From the NCBI RefSeq assembly GCF_030036535.1, contig NZ_CP080388.1:1545001-1609000 (forward strand): a DNA stretch of 64,000 bases, read 5' to 3'. A model generated the notes under the pieces. That model did no database searches and was not told the origin of the DNA. It was given only the letters and a program-made list of their open reading frames with translations. Each line of letters opens with the position of its first letter. The stretch's first letter is position 1. The position numbers and the translations under genes are program-made. Origin of the DNA: Agrobacterium cucumeris (GTDB taxonomy: Bacteria > Pseudomonadota > Alphaproteobacteria > Rhizobiales > Rhizobiaceae). Shown piece after piece: positions 39,692-48,151 of this stretch.

Positions 39692-41446
39692 TCATTCCCC
39701 CACAACCACTCCTTCGCGTCGTGGATCGGCACTGCCGACGAAACCTTGGGCGGTTAGTTCGATAGCATGCAAACCGGAATTCATCTCGCCCGGTTTCACC
39801 TCGTAACCCAGTGTCTTCAACGGACCGAGCAGTTCTTCCGCGCTGGTACCGGCCTCTATGTCATAGGTGCCGAACCGGTTGATGAGATGCGGCTGGGCGA
39901 CGATCGCTTCCACCGGCATGCCCCAGTCGATATAGGCAATCAGCGCCTGCGCCACATAGCCGATGATCTGGCTGCCGCCGGGCGAACCAATGGCGAGCAG
40001 CGGCTTGCCATCCTTCATCACGATGGTCGGGGCCATGGACGAGCGCGGCCGTTTGCCGGGCTTGACACGGTTGGCGATCGGCAGGCCGCCATCATGGGTC
40101 TTGAAGGAAAAGTCCGTCAACTCGTTATTGAGCAGGAAGCCATTCGTCATCAGCCGCGAGCCAAAGCCGCTTTCGATCGTCGTCGTCATCGAGACCACGT
40201 TGCCCTCCTTGTCGGCGATGACAAAATGGCTTGTGGAGGGCAATTCGAGCGCGGCATCCCGACCGAAAAGGAGCGCGTGATCCCATTCCGGTTCGCCGGC
40301 CTTGACGGCATCGGTGGCCAACGCCTTGTCGCCGTCGAGCAGCTTTGCCCGTTCGCCCAGATAGGTCTTGTCCAGCAGGCCCTTGATCGGTAGTGGCACG
40401 AAATCGGTGTCAGCGACGTAACGCTCGCGGTCGGCGAAGGCGAGACGCTGCGCATCGCCGATAATGCGCCAGCTTTCGACATTTTTCGGCCCCAGGGACT
40501 TGAGATCAAAATTCTCCGCCATGCCGAGCATCTGGCCGATGGCGATGCCGCCTGACGATGGCGGCCCCATGCCGCAAACATCAAGAGTACGGTAGGTGAA
40601 GCAGATCGGTTCGCGCTCTATAACGCGATAGTTGGAAAGATCGGAAAGCGACAGCACGCCGGGATTGTCGGTCGTCTCGCGCACAGTCTCGACGATCGCC
40701 TCGGCAATTCGCCCCTTGTAAAAGGCATCGGCGCCACCTTTGGCGATCGCCGCAAGCGTCTCGGCATAAGCCGGGTTCTTCAACGCGGCGCCGGTCTGGA
40801 GGGGCGCTCCGGAGGCGTCAAAAAAATAGGAGCGGGCCTCATATTTTTTCAACCGATCGCCCTCGGACGCGATCAGGGAGGCAAGGCGCGGCGACACTTT
40901 GAAACCCTCGGTCGCCAGCTTTTCCGCCGGCTTCAGGAGGCTTGCCCATTCCGCCCTTCCATAGCGTTTATGGGCTTCCTCTAAAAGTCGTACCGTTCCC
41001 GGCGTGCCGACGGAACGGCCGCCGATTACGGCGTCCATGAATTTAAGCGGCTGACCTTTGTTATCCAGGAAGAGCTTTGGCGAGGCCTCCATCGGCGCCG
41101 TCTCCCGGCCGTCCAACGTCGTCAGCTTGCCGCTTTTCGCATTGTAATAGACGAGGAAGGCGCCGCCGCCGAGACCGGAGCTTTGCGGTTCAACGAGGCC
41201 CAGCACGGTCTGCACCGCCACCATGGCATCTATGGCGTTGCCGCCCGCGGCGATCACATCGCGCCCAGCCTCGGCTGCCAGCGGATTGGCTGCCGCGACC
41301 ATGAAGCTTCCTGACTCGACACGTCTGGCTGTCGCGATATCAGTCGCCTTCTCTGGCGCGACCATGTCGGACGCCTGCTGGGCGGAGGCGATAGCGCTGG
41401 AAAGCATGAGGGCGAGAAAAGTCTCAGCGAGAAATCTTACTTCCAT
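39692..41446 (-). CDS. ggt: Gamma-glutamyltransferase
   Basis: A 584-aa periplasmic N-terminal-nucleophile hydrolase that splits or transfers the gamma-glutamyl group of glutathione and other gamma-glutamyl compounds. It is made as a precursor that cuts itself before the catalytic Thr, seen in PSTSHFVIADKEGNVVSMT near residue 390. Other motifs are GLGGGAFLVYYN, DGRETAP, GPPSSGG, and SMAPTIV...IGSPGGSQIIG. A signal peptide occupies residues 1-23 (AIASA). ATG at 41446 follows GGAGG; the frame runs further upstream through an 18-bp duplication. With the sulfur genes next door it may release cysteine from glutathione. Confidence 0.93.
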   Translation of the reverse strand: MEVRFLAETFLALMLSSAIASAQQASDMVAPEKATDIATARRVESGSFMVAAANPLAAEAGRDVIAAGGNAIDAMVAVQTVLGLVEPQSSGLGGGAFLVYYNAKSGKLTTLDGRETAPMEASPKLFLDNKGQPLKFMDAVIGGRSVGTPGTVRLLEEAHKRYGRAEWASLLKPAEKLATEGFKVSPRLASLIASEGDRLKKYEARSYFFDASGAPLQTGAALKNPAYAETLAAIAKGGADAFYKGRIAEAIVETVRETTDNPGVLSLSDLSNYRVIEREPICFTYRTLDVCGMGPPSSGGIAIGQMLGMAENFDLKSLGPKNVESWRIIGDAQRLAFADRERYVADTDFVPLPIKGLLDKTYLGERAKLLDGDKALATDAVKAGEPEWDHALLFGRDAALELPSTSHFVIADKEGNVVSMTTTIESGFGSRLMTNGFLLNNELTDFSFKTHDGGLPIANRVKPGKRPRSSMAPTIVMKDGKPLLAIGSPGGSQIIGYVAQALIAYIDWGMPVEAIVAQPHLINRFGTYDIEAGTSAEELLGPLKTLGYEVKPGEMNSGLHAIELTAQGFVGSADPRREGVVVGE

Positions 41447-41475
41447 TAGATTTATCCTCCAGAGGCGCGTCATCG

Positions 41476-41511
41476 GTAATGTAAGCAGGGCCAGTAATGT
41501 AAGCAGGGCAT
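41476..41511. repeat. Tandem 18-bp duplication in ggt leader
   Basis: GTAATGTAAGCAGGGCCA (41476-41493) is followed directly by a second copy ending GGGCAT (41494-41511), 17 of 18 identical. It lies just upstream of the ggt ribosome site on the other strand. A recent slippage duplication; no function is assigned. Confidence 0.75.
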
Positions 41512-41728
41512 CCAACTGAGCCAACAGGCAGATCGAACCCGCAATGACTGAGATACGGATGACTTCCGAACTCGTCCTTCGCTCTCGGAAAAGACGCCAG
41601 CTTCTGGCACTATGATGGCTCTGGCGGCATGCTAAGTCTATGCGATAAACGATTTGGTGCTCACTGATTTCGCTTTATGTGAGAAGGCACATTGCGCTGT
41701 TGTATCCTGATCATGCTAATATTCGGGC

Positions 41729-42640
41729 ATGGGATTCGGAATTTTCATTCATCGCTCAGATTCAATTTACGACGACAGTCCGGCTGAACAGTACCAGTTT
41801 CCGAGCCAATATCTCGGTCGTGTACAAGCTTGTCTCGGTGATTGGATCATCTATTACGAGCCGCGCAAGGTTGCAGCGACGCGGGGTTATTTTGCTGTCG
41901 CCAAAGTTGCACAGATCATTCCGGACCCTAAGGCGGCCGGCATGTATCTGGCGTTGATTGAGCCGGGAAGTTACCTTGATTTTGTCAATCCTGTTCCGTT
42001 CGGTGGGCCAGACGGCGTCATCGAGCGCGGTCTGTTGAATGAAGAGGGCCGGATTTCTGGTAGGGCACAGGCGGCAGTACGCCTGATATCAGCGGCGGAT
42101 TTCAATCGCATCGTGTCGATTGGCCTGAATGAGCTGGAACCCGAGTTGCCGCGTTTGGACGAGCCGAGAGAGATGCGGCTTTCTGACGGATTTGACGACC
42201 GGGTTCAGGCGCCCTTCGTGGTCGAAAAAGAGCGTGAGCGTGTTGCCCAGCTTTCGTCACGAATTGTGCGAGATCGCCTGTTTCGCCGGCTCGTTTTGCA
42301 GGCTTACGACAAGCGCTGTGCGATCACGGGGCTGAAGCTTATCAATGGCGGTGGACGTGCGGAAGTCGATGCTGCGCATATACGTCCCGTGGAGGCAAAT
42401 GGCCCTGATATCCTTTGCAATGGCATCGCTCTTTCAGGAACGGCGCACTGGATGTTCGATCGTGGGTTAATCGGCCTCTCGGATGAACTCGAGATTCTGA
42501 TTTCACGTCATGCCAATGATCGAGAAAGCATCCGCGGTTTGATCAACAAGACAGGAAGAGCGATCGTGCCGTTTCGATCGATTGAGCGGCCACATCCACA
42601 TTTTCTCCAGTGGCATCGGGAGAATTGCTTCAAAGTTTGA
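41729..42640 (+). CDS. HNH endonuclease with N-terminal reader-like domain
   Basis: A 303-aa protein. The C-terminal third is an HNH nuclease (HNH_2-like): CAITGLKLI, VDAAHIRPVEANGPD, the central N in LCNGIALSGTAHWMFDRG, and a final GLI. The N-terminal about 110 residues (FIHRSDSIYDDSPAEQYQFP, YLGRVQACLGDWIIYYEP, AKVAQIIPDP) form a beta-rich module like those that read modified bases in EVE/PUA-type restriction enzymes. That domain call is by pattern only. No methylase is next to it, so a stand-alone modification-dependent nuclease is a fair guess. Its base composition looks like that of its neighbours. Confidence 0.8.
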   Translation: MGFGIFIHRSDSIYDDSPAEQYQFPSQYLGRVQACLGDWIIYYEPRKVAATRGYFAVAKVAQIIPDPKAAGMYLALIEPGSYLDFVNPVPFGGPDGVIERGLLNEEGRISGRAQAAVRLISAADFNRIVSIGLNELEPELPRLDEPREMRLSDGFDDRVQAPFVVEKERERVAQLSSRIVRDRLFRRLVLQAYDKRCAITGLKLINGGGRAEVDAAHIRPVEANGPDILCNGIALSGTAHWMFDRGLIGLSDELEILISRHANDRESIRGLINKTGRAIVPFRSIERPHPHFLQWHRENCFKV

Positions 42641-42765
42641 ATATTTAGTCATGGCGGCGTGTAGGCCGCTCAGTCAGGGGCCGCAGACCCTCTATACCGC
42701 CGGTCGGCCATCGAGAGACGACGATCGACAATGCTCTCGATATCGCGATATGGCCGTACCCTCTC

Positions 42766-43074
42766 TCATATCCCCGATCCATCGAGTTCGCGATCATCCT
42801 CGCCTTTCCAGGGAGATGGCATTGCAAGACCATCGGCATTGGCGAGGGGGACCGGCATCCAACACTTCAATTCCGGCTCGGCATATTCGATGATCCGGCC
42901 CGGCGACGAGTCTGAAGCGCGCCAGCCTTCCGAGCCGAACCGGTCGCTCTTTGCCCAATATGCAAGATCTACCTGGGCTGGTCCCTGTTCTGACGAGCGT
43001 ATCGTTACGAGGATCCGGTTGCCGTTTTTCGGCGCACTTGCCATGTGGCGCCATTGCTGTGCCTCGTCCATCAT
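42766..43074 (-). CDS. Conserved small protein of unknown function
   Basis: A 102-aa soluble protein with no signal peptide or membrane span. Visible blocks: WRHMASAPKNGNRILVTIR, DLAYWA, GWRASDS and EPELKCWMPVP. I recall similar short proteins in other Rhizobiales, but no function. GGGAG stands five bases before the ATG. It converges with the HNH gene and diverges from the dihydroxyacetone kinase gene. Confidence 0.7.
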   Translation of the reverse strand: MMDEAQQWRHMASAPKNGNRILVTIRSSEQGPAQVDLAYWAKSDRFGSEGWRASDSSPGRIIEYAEPELKCWMPVPLANADGLAMPSPWKGEDDRELDGSGI

Positions 43075-43168
43075 CTTTCTCCCTGTCCGTTGCTACAAGT
43101 GTCACCTCACCATTGAAAACGGTCAACTCAAACTTTGCGCATGGTGCGCTCATTGGTTTACAAACCTG

Positions 43169-43193
43169 CCGCCCGTTTAGGCGGGGCGTTTTT
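43169..43193 (+). terminator. Hairpin with T-run in the DhaKL leader
   Basis: CCGCC (43169-43173), loop CGTTTA, GGCGG (43180-43184), then GGCGTTTTTCT. No coding gene precedes it on the plus strand, so it may end a short leader or small RNA, or act as an attenuator for the kinase gene 144 bases downstream. Confidence 0.45.
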
Positions 43194-43336
43194 CTCGCAA
43201 CATTTATTGGGCAGTGGTTCGCACGTGACGAACGCCCGAGCTTGAAATTGGCCGGGAGATCGTGCTTGTTCAGGGCCAGCAGTGGGCGCGGCTCGTCCTC
43301 CACCAGCAACCGGCGACCCCAATCGAGGAATACGGC

Positions 43337-45025
43337 ATGAAGAAGCTCATCAACGACCCATCCACCGTCGTACGGGACATGCTCGAAGGTGTGGTGGCGC
43401 TCAGTCCTGCCACAGTCCTGCTTGCAGACGAGAATGTCGTTATCCGCTCCGGCCTTCCGGAAACGGAAAAGCGCAAGGTGGCGGTTCTGTCGGGCGGCGG
43501 TAGTGGACATGAGCCGGCTCATGCAGGTTATGTCGGCGCGGGCATGCTGACTGTTGCCGTGGCAGGCGATGTCTTCACGTCGCCAAGCACCGATGCGGTT
43601 CTTGCCGGTATCAGGGCTGCGGCTGGACCCGCTGGTGCTCTGGTCATTGTCAAGAATTACACGGGTGACCGGCTGAATTTCGGACTGGCAGCCGAACTGG
43701 CAAGGGCTGAAGGAATTCCGGTCGAGATTGTGGTCGTTGCCGATGATGTTGCATTAAAGGACACGGTTCCCGCTGATCGTCGCCGGGGTATTGCAGGCAC
43801 AATCCTTGTTCACAAGCTTGCTGGCGCGGCCGCGGAGCGGGGACTTCCCCTGCATGAAGTGGCCCGGATTGCACGGGACGCTGCCGACAGAACATCCTCC
43901 ATGGGTATATCGCTCGGTTCCTGCACTCTGCCCGCCGTGGGCAGGCCGGGTTTTGTGCTTGGCGAAGCGGAAATCGAAGTCGGGCTTGGAATTCATGGTG
44001 AACAGGGCGTCCGGCGGATGCCCATAGCCTCCGCGGACGAGCTTGTGAAACTGGTCCTCGAAACGATTAAAGCCGATAGCAGGCTAAAGAGCGGAGACCG
44101 CGTCGCGTTGCTGGTCAACGGGCTGGGATCGACGCCGCCGATGGAACTCGCAATCGTGGCGCGATCTGCGGTCACGCAACTGGAAGAAATGGGTGTCGTG
44201 GTTGAGCGAGCGTGGGCCGGCACCTTTCTTTCCGCTCTGGATATGCCGGGTTTTTCGTTGTCGCTCATGCATGTCGACGAGGCAGCGCTCGGCCTCATCG
44301 ACGCGCCAACCGATGCCGGCGCATGGCCACGCGGCGGTGTGGTGAACCGCAGGCGAATCCTGCCCTCGGCAAGGGCCGAGAAGAGCCTGCCGGCCGGAAA
44401 CAAGATGACCGCCGCCGGCGATCGCCTGCGCTCCACCGCAGATCGGATTGCCAAGATCTTGATTGCAGCAGAGCCCAAATTAACCCAGCTGGACAGTGTC
44501 GCCGGTGACGGTGACCTTGGCGCAAGCATGGTTCGTGGTGCCGAGGCGATCCTTGCACTGCCAAAGGAAAACTTCGGCGATGTTGCCGATGGGCTGATGG
44601 CGATGGCGAATGCGATGCGCAGGGCGATTGGCGGAAGTTCTGGTCCCTTTTACGCTACGGCGCTGATGCGCGCCTCGCGCCATCTTGCCGCGATTGAAAG
44701 CCCGACGGCTCAGCAGATGGCGGAAGCATTTGTGGCGGCGGTCATCGCGATCTCGGAACTTGGCGGTGCGAAGCCGGGGGACCGCACGATGATAGATGCG
44801 CTTCATCCGGCGGCAGAAACGTTTCGGGATAAACTTGCAGCGGGAGCTTCGACGGAAGAGGCCTGGCGGTCCGCAGTGGCGGCGGGCGTTGCGGGCGCCG
44901 AGGCAACGACATCCATGAAGCCCCGGCTCGGGCGCGCAAGTTATCTCGGCGAACGGGCTGTCGGGCACCCCGATGCGGGCGCAGTCGCCGTCAGCATCTG
45001 GCTTGAAGCAATCGGCAGGGAATAG
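43337..45025 (+). CDS. Dihydroxyacetone kinase, fused DhaK-DhaL
   Basis: A 562-aa ATP-dependent dihydroxyacetone (or glyceraldehyde) kinase joining the substrate and nucleotide domains in one chain. DhaK domain (about 1-330): SGGGSGHEPAHAGYVG, KNYTGDRLNFG, and the covalent substrate-binding His in LGIHGEQGV. DhaL domain (about 360-562): DSVAGDGDLGASM with the Mg-ATP Asp residues, GGSSGPFY, KPGDRTMIDAL, and GRASYLGERAVGHPDAGA. ATG at 43337 with GAGGA upstream is chosen over 43262. It is followed closely by a small membrane-protein gene. No PTS partner genes are seen, consistent with the ATP-using type. Confidence 0.93.
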   Translation: MKKLINDPSTVVRDMLEGVVALSPATVLLADENVVIRSGLPETEKRKVAVLSGGGSGHEPAHAGYVGAGMLTVAVAGDVFTSPSTDAVLAGIRAAAGPAGALVIVKNYTGDRLNFGLAAELARAEGIPVEIVVVADDVALKDTVPADRRRGIAGTILVHKLAGAAAERGLPLHEVARIARDAADRTSSMGISLGSCTLPAVGRPGFVLGEAEIEVGLGIHGEQGVRRMPIASADELVKLVLETIKADSRLKSGDRVALLVNGLGSTPPMELAIVARSAVTQLEEMGVVVERAWAGTFLSALDMPGFSLSLMHVDEAALGLIDAPTDAGAWPRGGVVNRRRILPSARAEKSLPAGNKMTAAGDRLRSTADRIAKILIAAEPKLTQLDSVAGDGDLGASMVRGAEAILALPKENFGDVADGLMAMANAMRRAIGGSSGPFYATALMRASRHLAAIESPTAQQMAEAFVAAVIAISELGGAKPGDRTMIDALHPAAETFRDKLAAGASTEEAWRSAVAAGVAGAEATTSMKPRLGRASYLGERAVGHPDAGAVAVSIWLEAIGRE

Positions 45026-45064
45026 TCGGTGGACGATACGTCCACTCATAGTTTGGGGGAAATC

Positions 45065-45244
45065 ATGATCGCCGCCTATATCGACGAATTCATCATGTTT
45101 TGCGCCGGTCTGTGGATGACCGCCGTAGGTTTCGGTCATCTGCCCCTATCGAAAAATCCGACACAGCCGCCGGTGGTTCGTCACTTCAGGTGGATGGGTC
45201 CGTTGCTGCTCGCTATTGCGGTCATTTTGGCCGCTGCGTCATAG
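45065..45244 (+). CDS. Small membrane protein
   Basis: A 59-aa protein with two hydrophobic helices (about 9-26 and 41-58) around a short loop PLSKNPTQPP. GGGGGAA stands just before the ATG at 45065. It begins 39 bases after the kinase gene, so it may share its transcript. I do not recognise the family. Confidence 0.55.
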   Translation: MIAAYIDEFIMFCAGLWMTAVGFGHLPLSKNPTQPPVVRHFRWMGPLLLAIAVILAAAS

Positions 45245-45749
45245 GGGCACCGTCAGATGCGCTCGGGATCTGTTTTGCAATGAACACCATGCTGGCCTGC
45301 ACCTCGTGCGGATTGGACGAAACCGAATCTGTCATCCATTTCGGCTCGTATATTCTGCGATGTGCCACTGCGGCCAGCACCTTGTCACGACATCTTTCAT
45401 GGCGATGCTGAATTCGGATGACGAGTGTTCAGCCTTTATCGATCCAGGTCCTGAAAAAACGCCTTTGCCGGAAACGCTTGTCGCGCGCGGACCGCTCCGG
45501 TTGATTGCAGGCGCAATCAGCGCCGCGGCGACTGACGGAACCCTGATACGCGTGATCTTCGAACCAAAGGATTGAAGTCGCGGCTGATAGCTCTGAGCCC
45601 AGGCGCGCCTGGTTGTCATCGTCAGCAATGCGTTAGAACATCGAGCCGACGGCTGCGTGCATCGACCCGTCTTTCCTTACAGGGGCGCCGTGGTGGAACT
45701 GGCGATAGCCAGTGCCGTTAGTGGTTTGCGTAATGAGCAGGAGGACGAT
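45245..45749. other. Intergenic region, no supported gene
   Basis: 505 bases. A plus-strand frame ends at 45575 (residues such as CSAFIDPGPEKTPLPETL), but it lacks a ribosome site and a recognisable family. Nothing else of note is visible. Confidence 0.4.
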
Positions 45750-46448
45750 ATGAGCGATTTCGACCTATATTACTGGCCAGTTCCGTTCAGAGGCCAGTTC
45801 ATCAGGGGAATTCTGGCCCATGGCGGGTGCTCCTGGGATGAACATGGTGCCGATGCGATAGACGATATTATGCATCGTGAGGTGGGAGAACAGCCGATAG
45901 CTTTCATGGGGCCGCCGGTCCTGATGGATCGCCAGCACAATTTCGCAATCTCTCAGATGCCGGCAATAGCCATCTATCTGGGTGAGCGGCTGGATATCCT
46001 GCCCGCGGCGGCTGAGGGCCGCGCGCTCAGTGCCAAGGTGGTGAACGATGCCAATGACGTCCTTGATGAGCTGACACTCAATGGCGGGCGCGAGATGTGG
46101 ACGCCAGAAAAATGGCAGGAGTTCGTCCCGCGTTTGCAGAAGTGGCTGCGCATTTTTGAAGATACCGGGGCAAGAAACGGTCTGACCGCTCACTCCGGGT
46201 TTATGCTTGGAACGGAAAAAGCCGGCGTCGCAGATATCGTTACCGCCCTGCTGTGGACGACGATGGCTGACCGCTTTCCAGTCATTAAAGGCATTATCGA
46301 AGATACTTCGCCAGTCATCTGGGCCCTTTCCAGTCGGGTGGGGGCTACAGCTCCGCTGGCCGCCTTGAGCCGCCGGAGTTTCGAAGACTATGGTGATGCT
46401 TATTGCGGAGGAGAGATTGAAAAATCACTCCGCAAAGTTACGGGCTAA
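45750..46448 (+). CDS. Glutathione S-transferase family protein
   Basis: A 232-aa protein with an N-terminal thioredoxin-like domain (MSDFDLYYWPVPFRGQFIRG; the early Tyr is the usual GSH-contact region) and GPPVLMDRQHNFAISQMPAI, where the cis-Pro and the following strand normally lie. A C-terminal all-helical domain (about 95-225) follows. Start at 45750 follows GGAGG; the frame is open back to 45657 without a ribosome site. Role in detoxification or thiol exchange; substrate unknown. A terminator follows. Confidence 0.82.
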   Translation: MSDFDLYYWPVPFRGQFIRGILAHGGCSWDEHGADAIDDIMHREVGEQPIAFMGPPVLMDRQHNFAISQMPAIAIYLGERLDILPAAAEGRALSAKVVNDANDVLDELTLNGGREMWTPEKWQEFVPRLQKWLRIFEDTGARNGLTAHSGFMLGTEKAGVADIVTALLWTTMADRFPVIKGIIEDTSPVIWALSSRVGATAPLAALSRRSFEDYGDAYCGGEIEKSLRKVTG

Positions 46449-46470
46449 GCGCAAATATATCTGGCAATCT

Positions 46471-46506
46471 GCTGCGCGGTATGGTGTCCGCGCGGCAGAG
46501 TTTTTT
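46471..46506 (+). terminator. Terminator after the GST gene
   Basis: GCGCGG paired with CCGCGC around TATGGTGT, with outer CTGC/GGCAG, followed by AGTTTTTT. Confidence 0.8.
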
Positions 46507-46576
46507 GGAGAGTCATGCGGGGCCGGCAAAGGCGTGACAGCACCCGAATTATAGTGCCCGAAATGCCGATCACAGG

Positions 46577-46981
46577 TCAGCCGTCATCGCCCAAATTCAT
46601 GTAGGCGGGCTCGAATACGTGACCATCGGGATCGGCGAAGGTGCGGAGATACATGAAACCTAAATCCTGCGGCTCTCGAACATCCGCTTGCCCGCCGGCC
46701 TTTGCCGCGGCCTCAACCATGGCGTCGACCTCGTCTCGGCTGTCGCGCGAAAGGGCGATCAGCATGCCATTTGTTGTGTGGGCATCGGCGATCGGTTTGG
46801 TGGTGAAGGTTTTATAATAATCATGCTGCAGAAGCTGGAAGGTGATGGTCTCCGACCACACCATCGAGCTTGCGACTTCGTTGGAGAACTGCTCGTTCTT
46901 CGTACAGCCGATTGCCTCATAGAAGGCGGTTGAGGCAGCCAGATCTTTCACCGGCAGGTTCAGGAAAATCATCTTGGCCAT
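46577..46981 (-). CDS. VOC/glyoxalase-family protein
   Basis: A 134-aa vicinal-oxygen-chelate fold protein (glyoxalase/bleomycin-resistance type). Two beta-alpha-beta-beta-beta modules: MIFLNLPVKDLAASTAFYEA, VWSETITFQLLQHDYYKTF, then AAAKAGGQADVRE and the conserved end FADPDGHVFEPAYM. Candidate metal ligands are few, so it could bind rather than catalyse. Start at 46981 (GAGGAG upstream) is preferred over 46996. It is 27 bases downstream of the cupin gene on the same strand, so the two are probably cotranscribed under the MarR operators. Confidence 0.87.
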   Translation of the reverse strand: MAKMIFLNLPVKDLAASTAFYEAIGCTKNEQFSNEVASSMVWSETITFQLLQHDYYKTFTTKPIADAHTTNGMLIALSRDSRDEVDAMVEAAAKAGGQADVREPQDLGFMYLRTFADPDGHVFEPAYMNLGDDG

Positions 46982-47008
46982 TGTCTTTCTCCTCATGGTG
47001 GAAAGGGA

Positions 47009-47344
47009 TTACAGAATAGTCTGCTGGAAGGTCTCACTCGGATGGATGCAGATGATCTCCAGCCGGTCAGCGCCGATATTTTCGAAGCGGTGGGGGATAT
47101 TGGCAGGTCCGACAATGATGTCGCCGGATGAACCACGCGCCTGGCTGTCGCCGATGGTGAATTCGACCTCGCCTTTTCGAACGACCCATGTTTCCGGATA
47201 GGGATGAACATGCAGATCAGGGCCACGACCCGGATCGGCGCTGACGAGAAAGATGGATACGCCGCTTCCGTATTCGCATCCTTCATAACGTACCGTTCGG
47301 CTCTCGCCAGCTTTCGGTTCCTGATGACGGCGGATTGAAAACAT
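47009..47344 (-). CDS. Cupin-domain protein
   Basis: A 111-aa single-domain cupin. The two cupin motifs are GPDLHVHPYPETWVVRKGEVEF (metal His/His/Glu) and PANIPHRFENIG (second His), so a metal site is intact. Start at 47344 follows GGAGGA; an earlier in-frame ATG at 47365 overlaps that site. It is divergent from a MarR regulator across three operator copies, and leads an operon with the VOC gene. The function may be small-molecule modification or sensing. Confidence 0.85.
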   Translation of the reverse strand: MFSIRRHQEPKAGESRTVRYEGCEYGSGVSIFLVSADPGRGPDLHVHPYPETWVVRKGEVEFTIGDSQARGSSGDIIVGPANIPHRFENIGADRLEIICIHPSETFQQTIL

Positions 47345-47368
47345 CTGATCTCCTCCCTGAGACAAAAC

Positions 47369-47435
47369 TATCTTCGCGAGAAGATATATGCAGGATTTAT
47401 CTTCCTGTCAAGATATCTATCTTCTCGCAAAGATA
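47369..47435. promoter_or_regulatory. Triple MarR-type operator
   Basis: Three perfect copies of TATCTT-N6-AAGATA: 47369-47386, 47398-47415 and 47418-47435. Their centres are 29 and 20 bases apart. They lie in the 148-base gap between the divergent cupin and MarR genes. MarR dimers bind inverted repeats of this size, so autorepression and control of the cupin/VOC operon are inferred. Confidence 0.8.
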
Positions 47436-47492
47436 TATTCACGGAAGAGGTAAAGCCGTATATGGTTTTCAGAGTGGTGATGGGGTGATGAG

Positions 47493-48038
47493 ATGAAGCA
47501 GGCGATGCCGGACGCGACGACGGATCGGACGATTGAAACTGACAGGGAAGATCATGTCGACCGTCTGCGTGGCCAATGGGCGCAGGAGCTGCCCGATATC
47601 AATACGGAGCCGATGGCCATCTTCGGACGCGCCAAACGGCTGAGCAACCTTCTGGCGCCGTCTATCGAAGAGACGTTTGCCCGCTTCGGCCTTGATCGTG
47701 GCGAGTTCGATGTTATCGCGACATTAAGACGGTCGGGACCGCCCTACCAGTTGACGCCGACGGAGATGTACACAACGCTGATGCTCTCTTCGGGTGGCCT
47801 GACGCACCGGCTTGACCGATTGGAAAAGGCCGGGCTCATCGAGCGCAGAAAGTCTAGGCTTGATGGGCGCAGTGTCGTCGTCTGCCTTGCGCCGGCCGGC
47901 ATTGAGCTGGCCGAAAAGGCGTTTCGCGAAGACATGGCAAGCGAGGTGGACTTCCTGCAGGGCCTCAGCCCGCAGGAGCGCGAAAATCTTGCTGCGCTGC
48001 TGAAAAAGCTGGTGCTGGATATCGAGTCTCGATTGTAG
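47493..48038 (+). CDS. MarR-family regulator
   Basis: A 181-aa winged-helix repressor. N-terminal 40 residues are extended and acidic. The MarR fold shows FARFGLDRGEFDVIATLRRSG, TPTEMYTTLMLSSGGLTHRLDRLEKAGLIERR (cited by ends TPTEMY and LIERR), the wing KSRLDGRSVVVCLAPAG, and a C-terminal dimer helix. The DNA-contact Asp-Arg of the wing (DGRS) is present. It probably binds the three TATCTT-N6-AAGATA sites upstream. The start is the ATG at 47493; 47505 is also possible. Confidence 0.88.
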   Translation: MKQAMPDATTDRTIETDREDHVDRLRGQWAQELPDINTEPMAIFGRAKRLSNLLAPSIEETFARFGLDRGEFDVIATLRRSGPPYQLTPTEMYTTLMLSSGGLTHRLDRLEKAGLIERRKSRLDGRSVVVCLAPAGIELAEKAFREDMASEVDFLQGLSPQERENLAALLKKLVLDIESRL

Positions 48039-48151
48039 TTTTCGGTGCGGATTTTAGCAGGTACCGCTGAAGATATGTATCGGCGAAACCATTTGTCGCG
48101 ACCCGCCACGCAGCCGTGAAACCTTTCAAACCGCCGTTCGTTTAAGCATCC

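Noticed and set aside
45360..45575. Possible small gene ending at 45575
   Set aside because: No ribosome site, no recognisable family and several equally good frames; noted only as part of the intergenic region.
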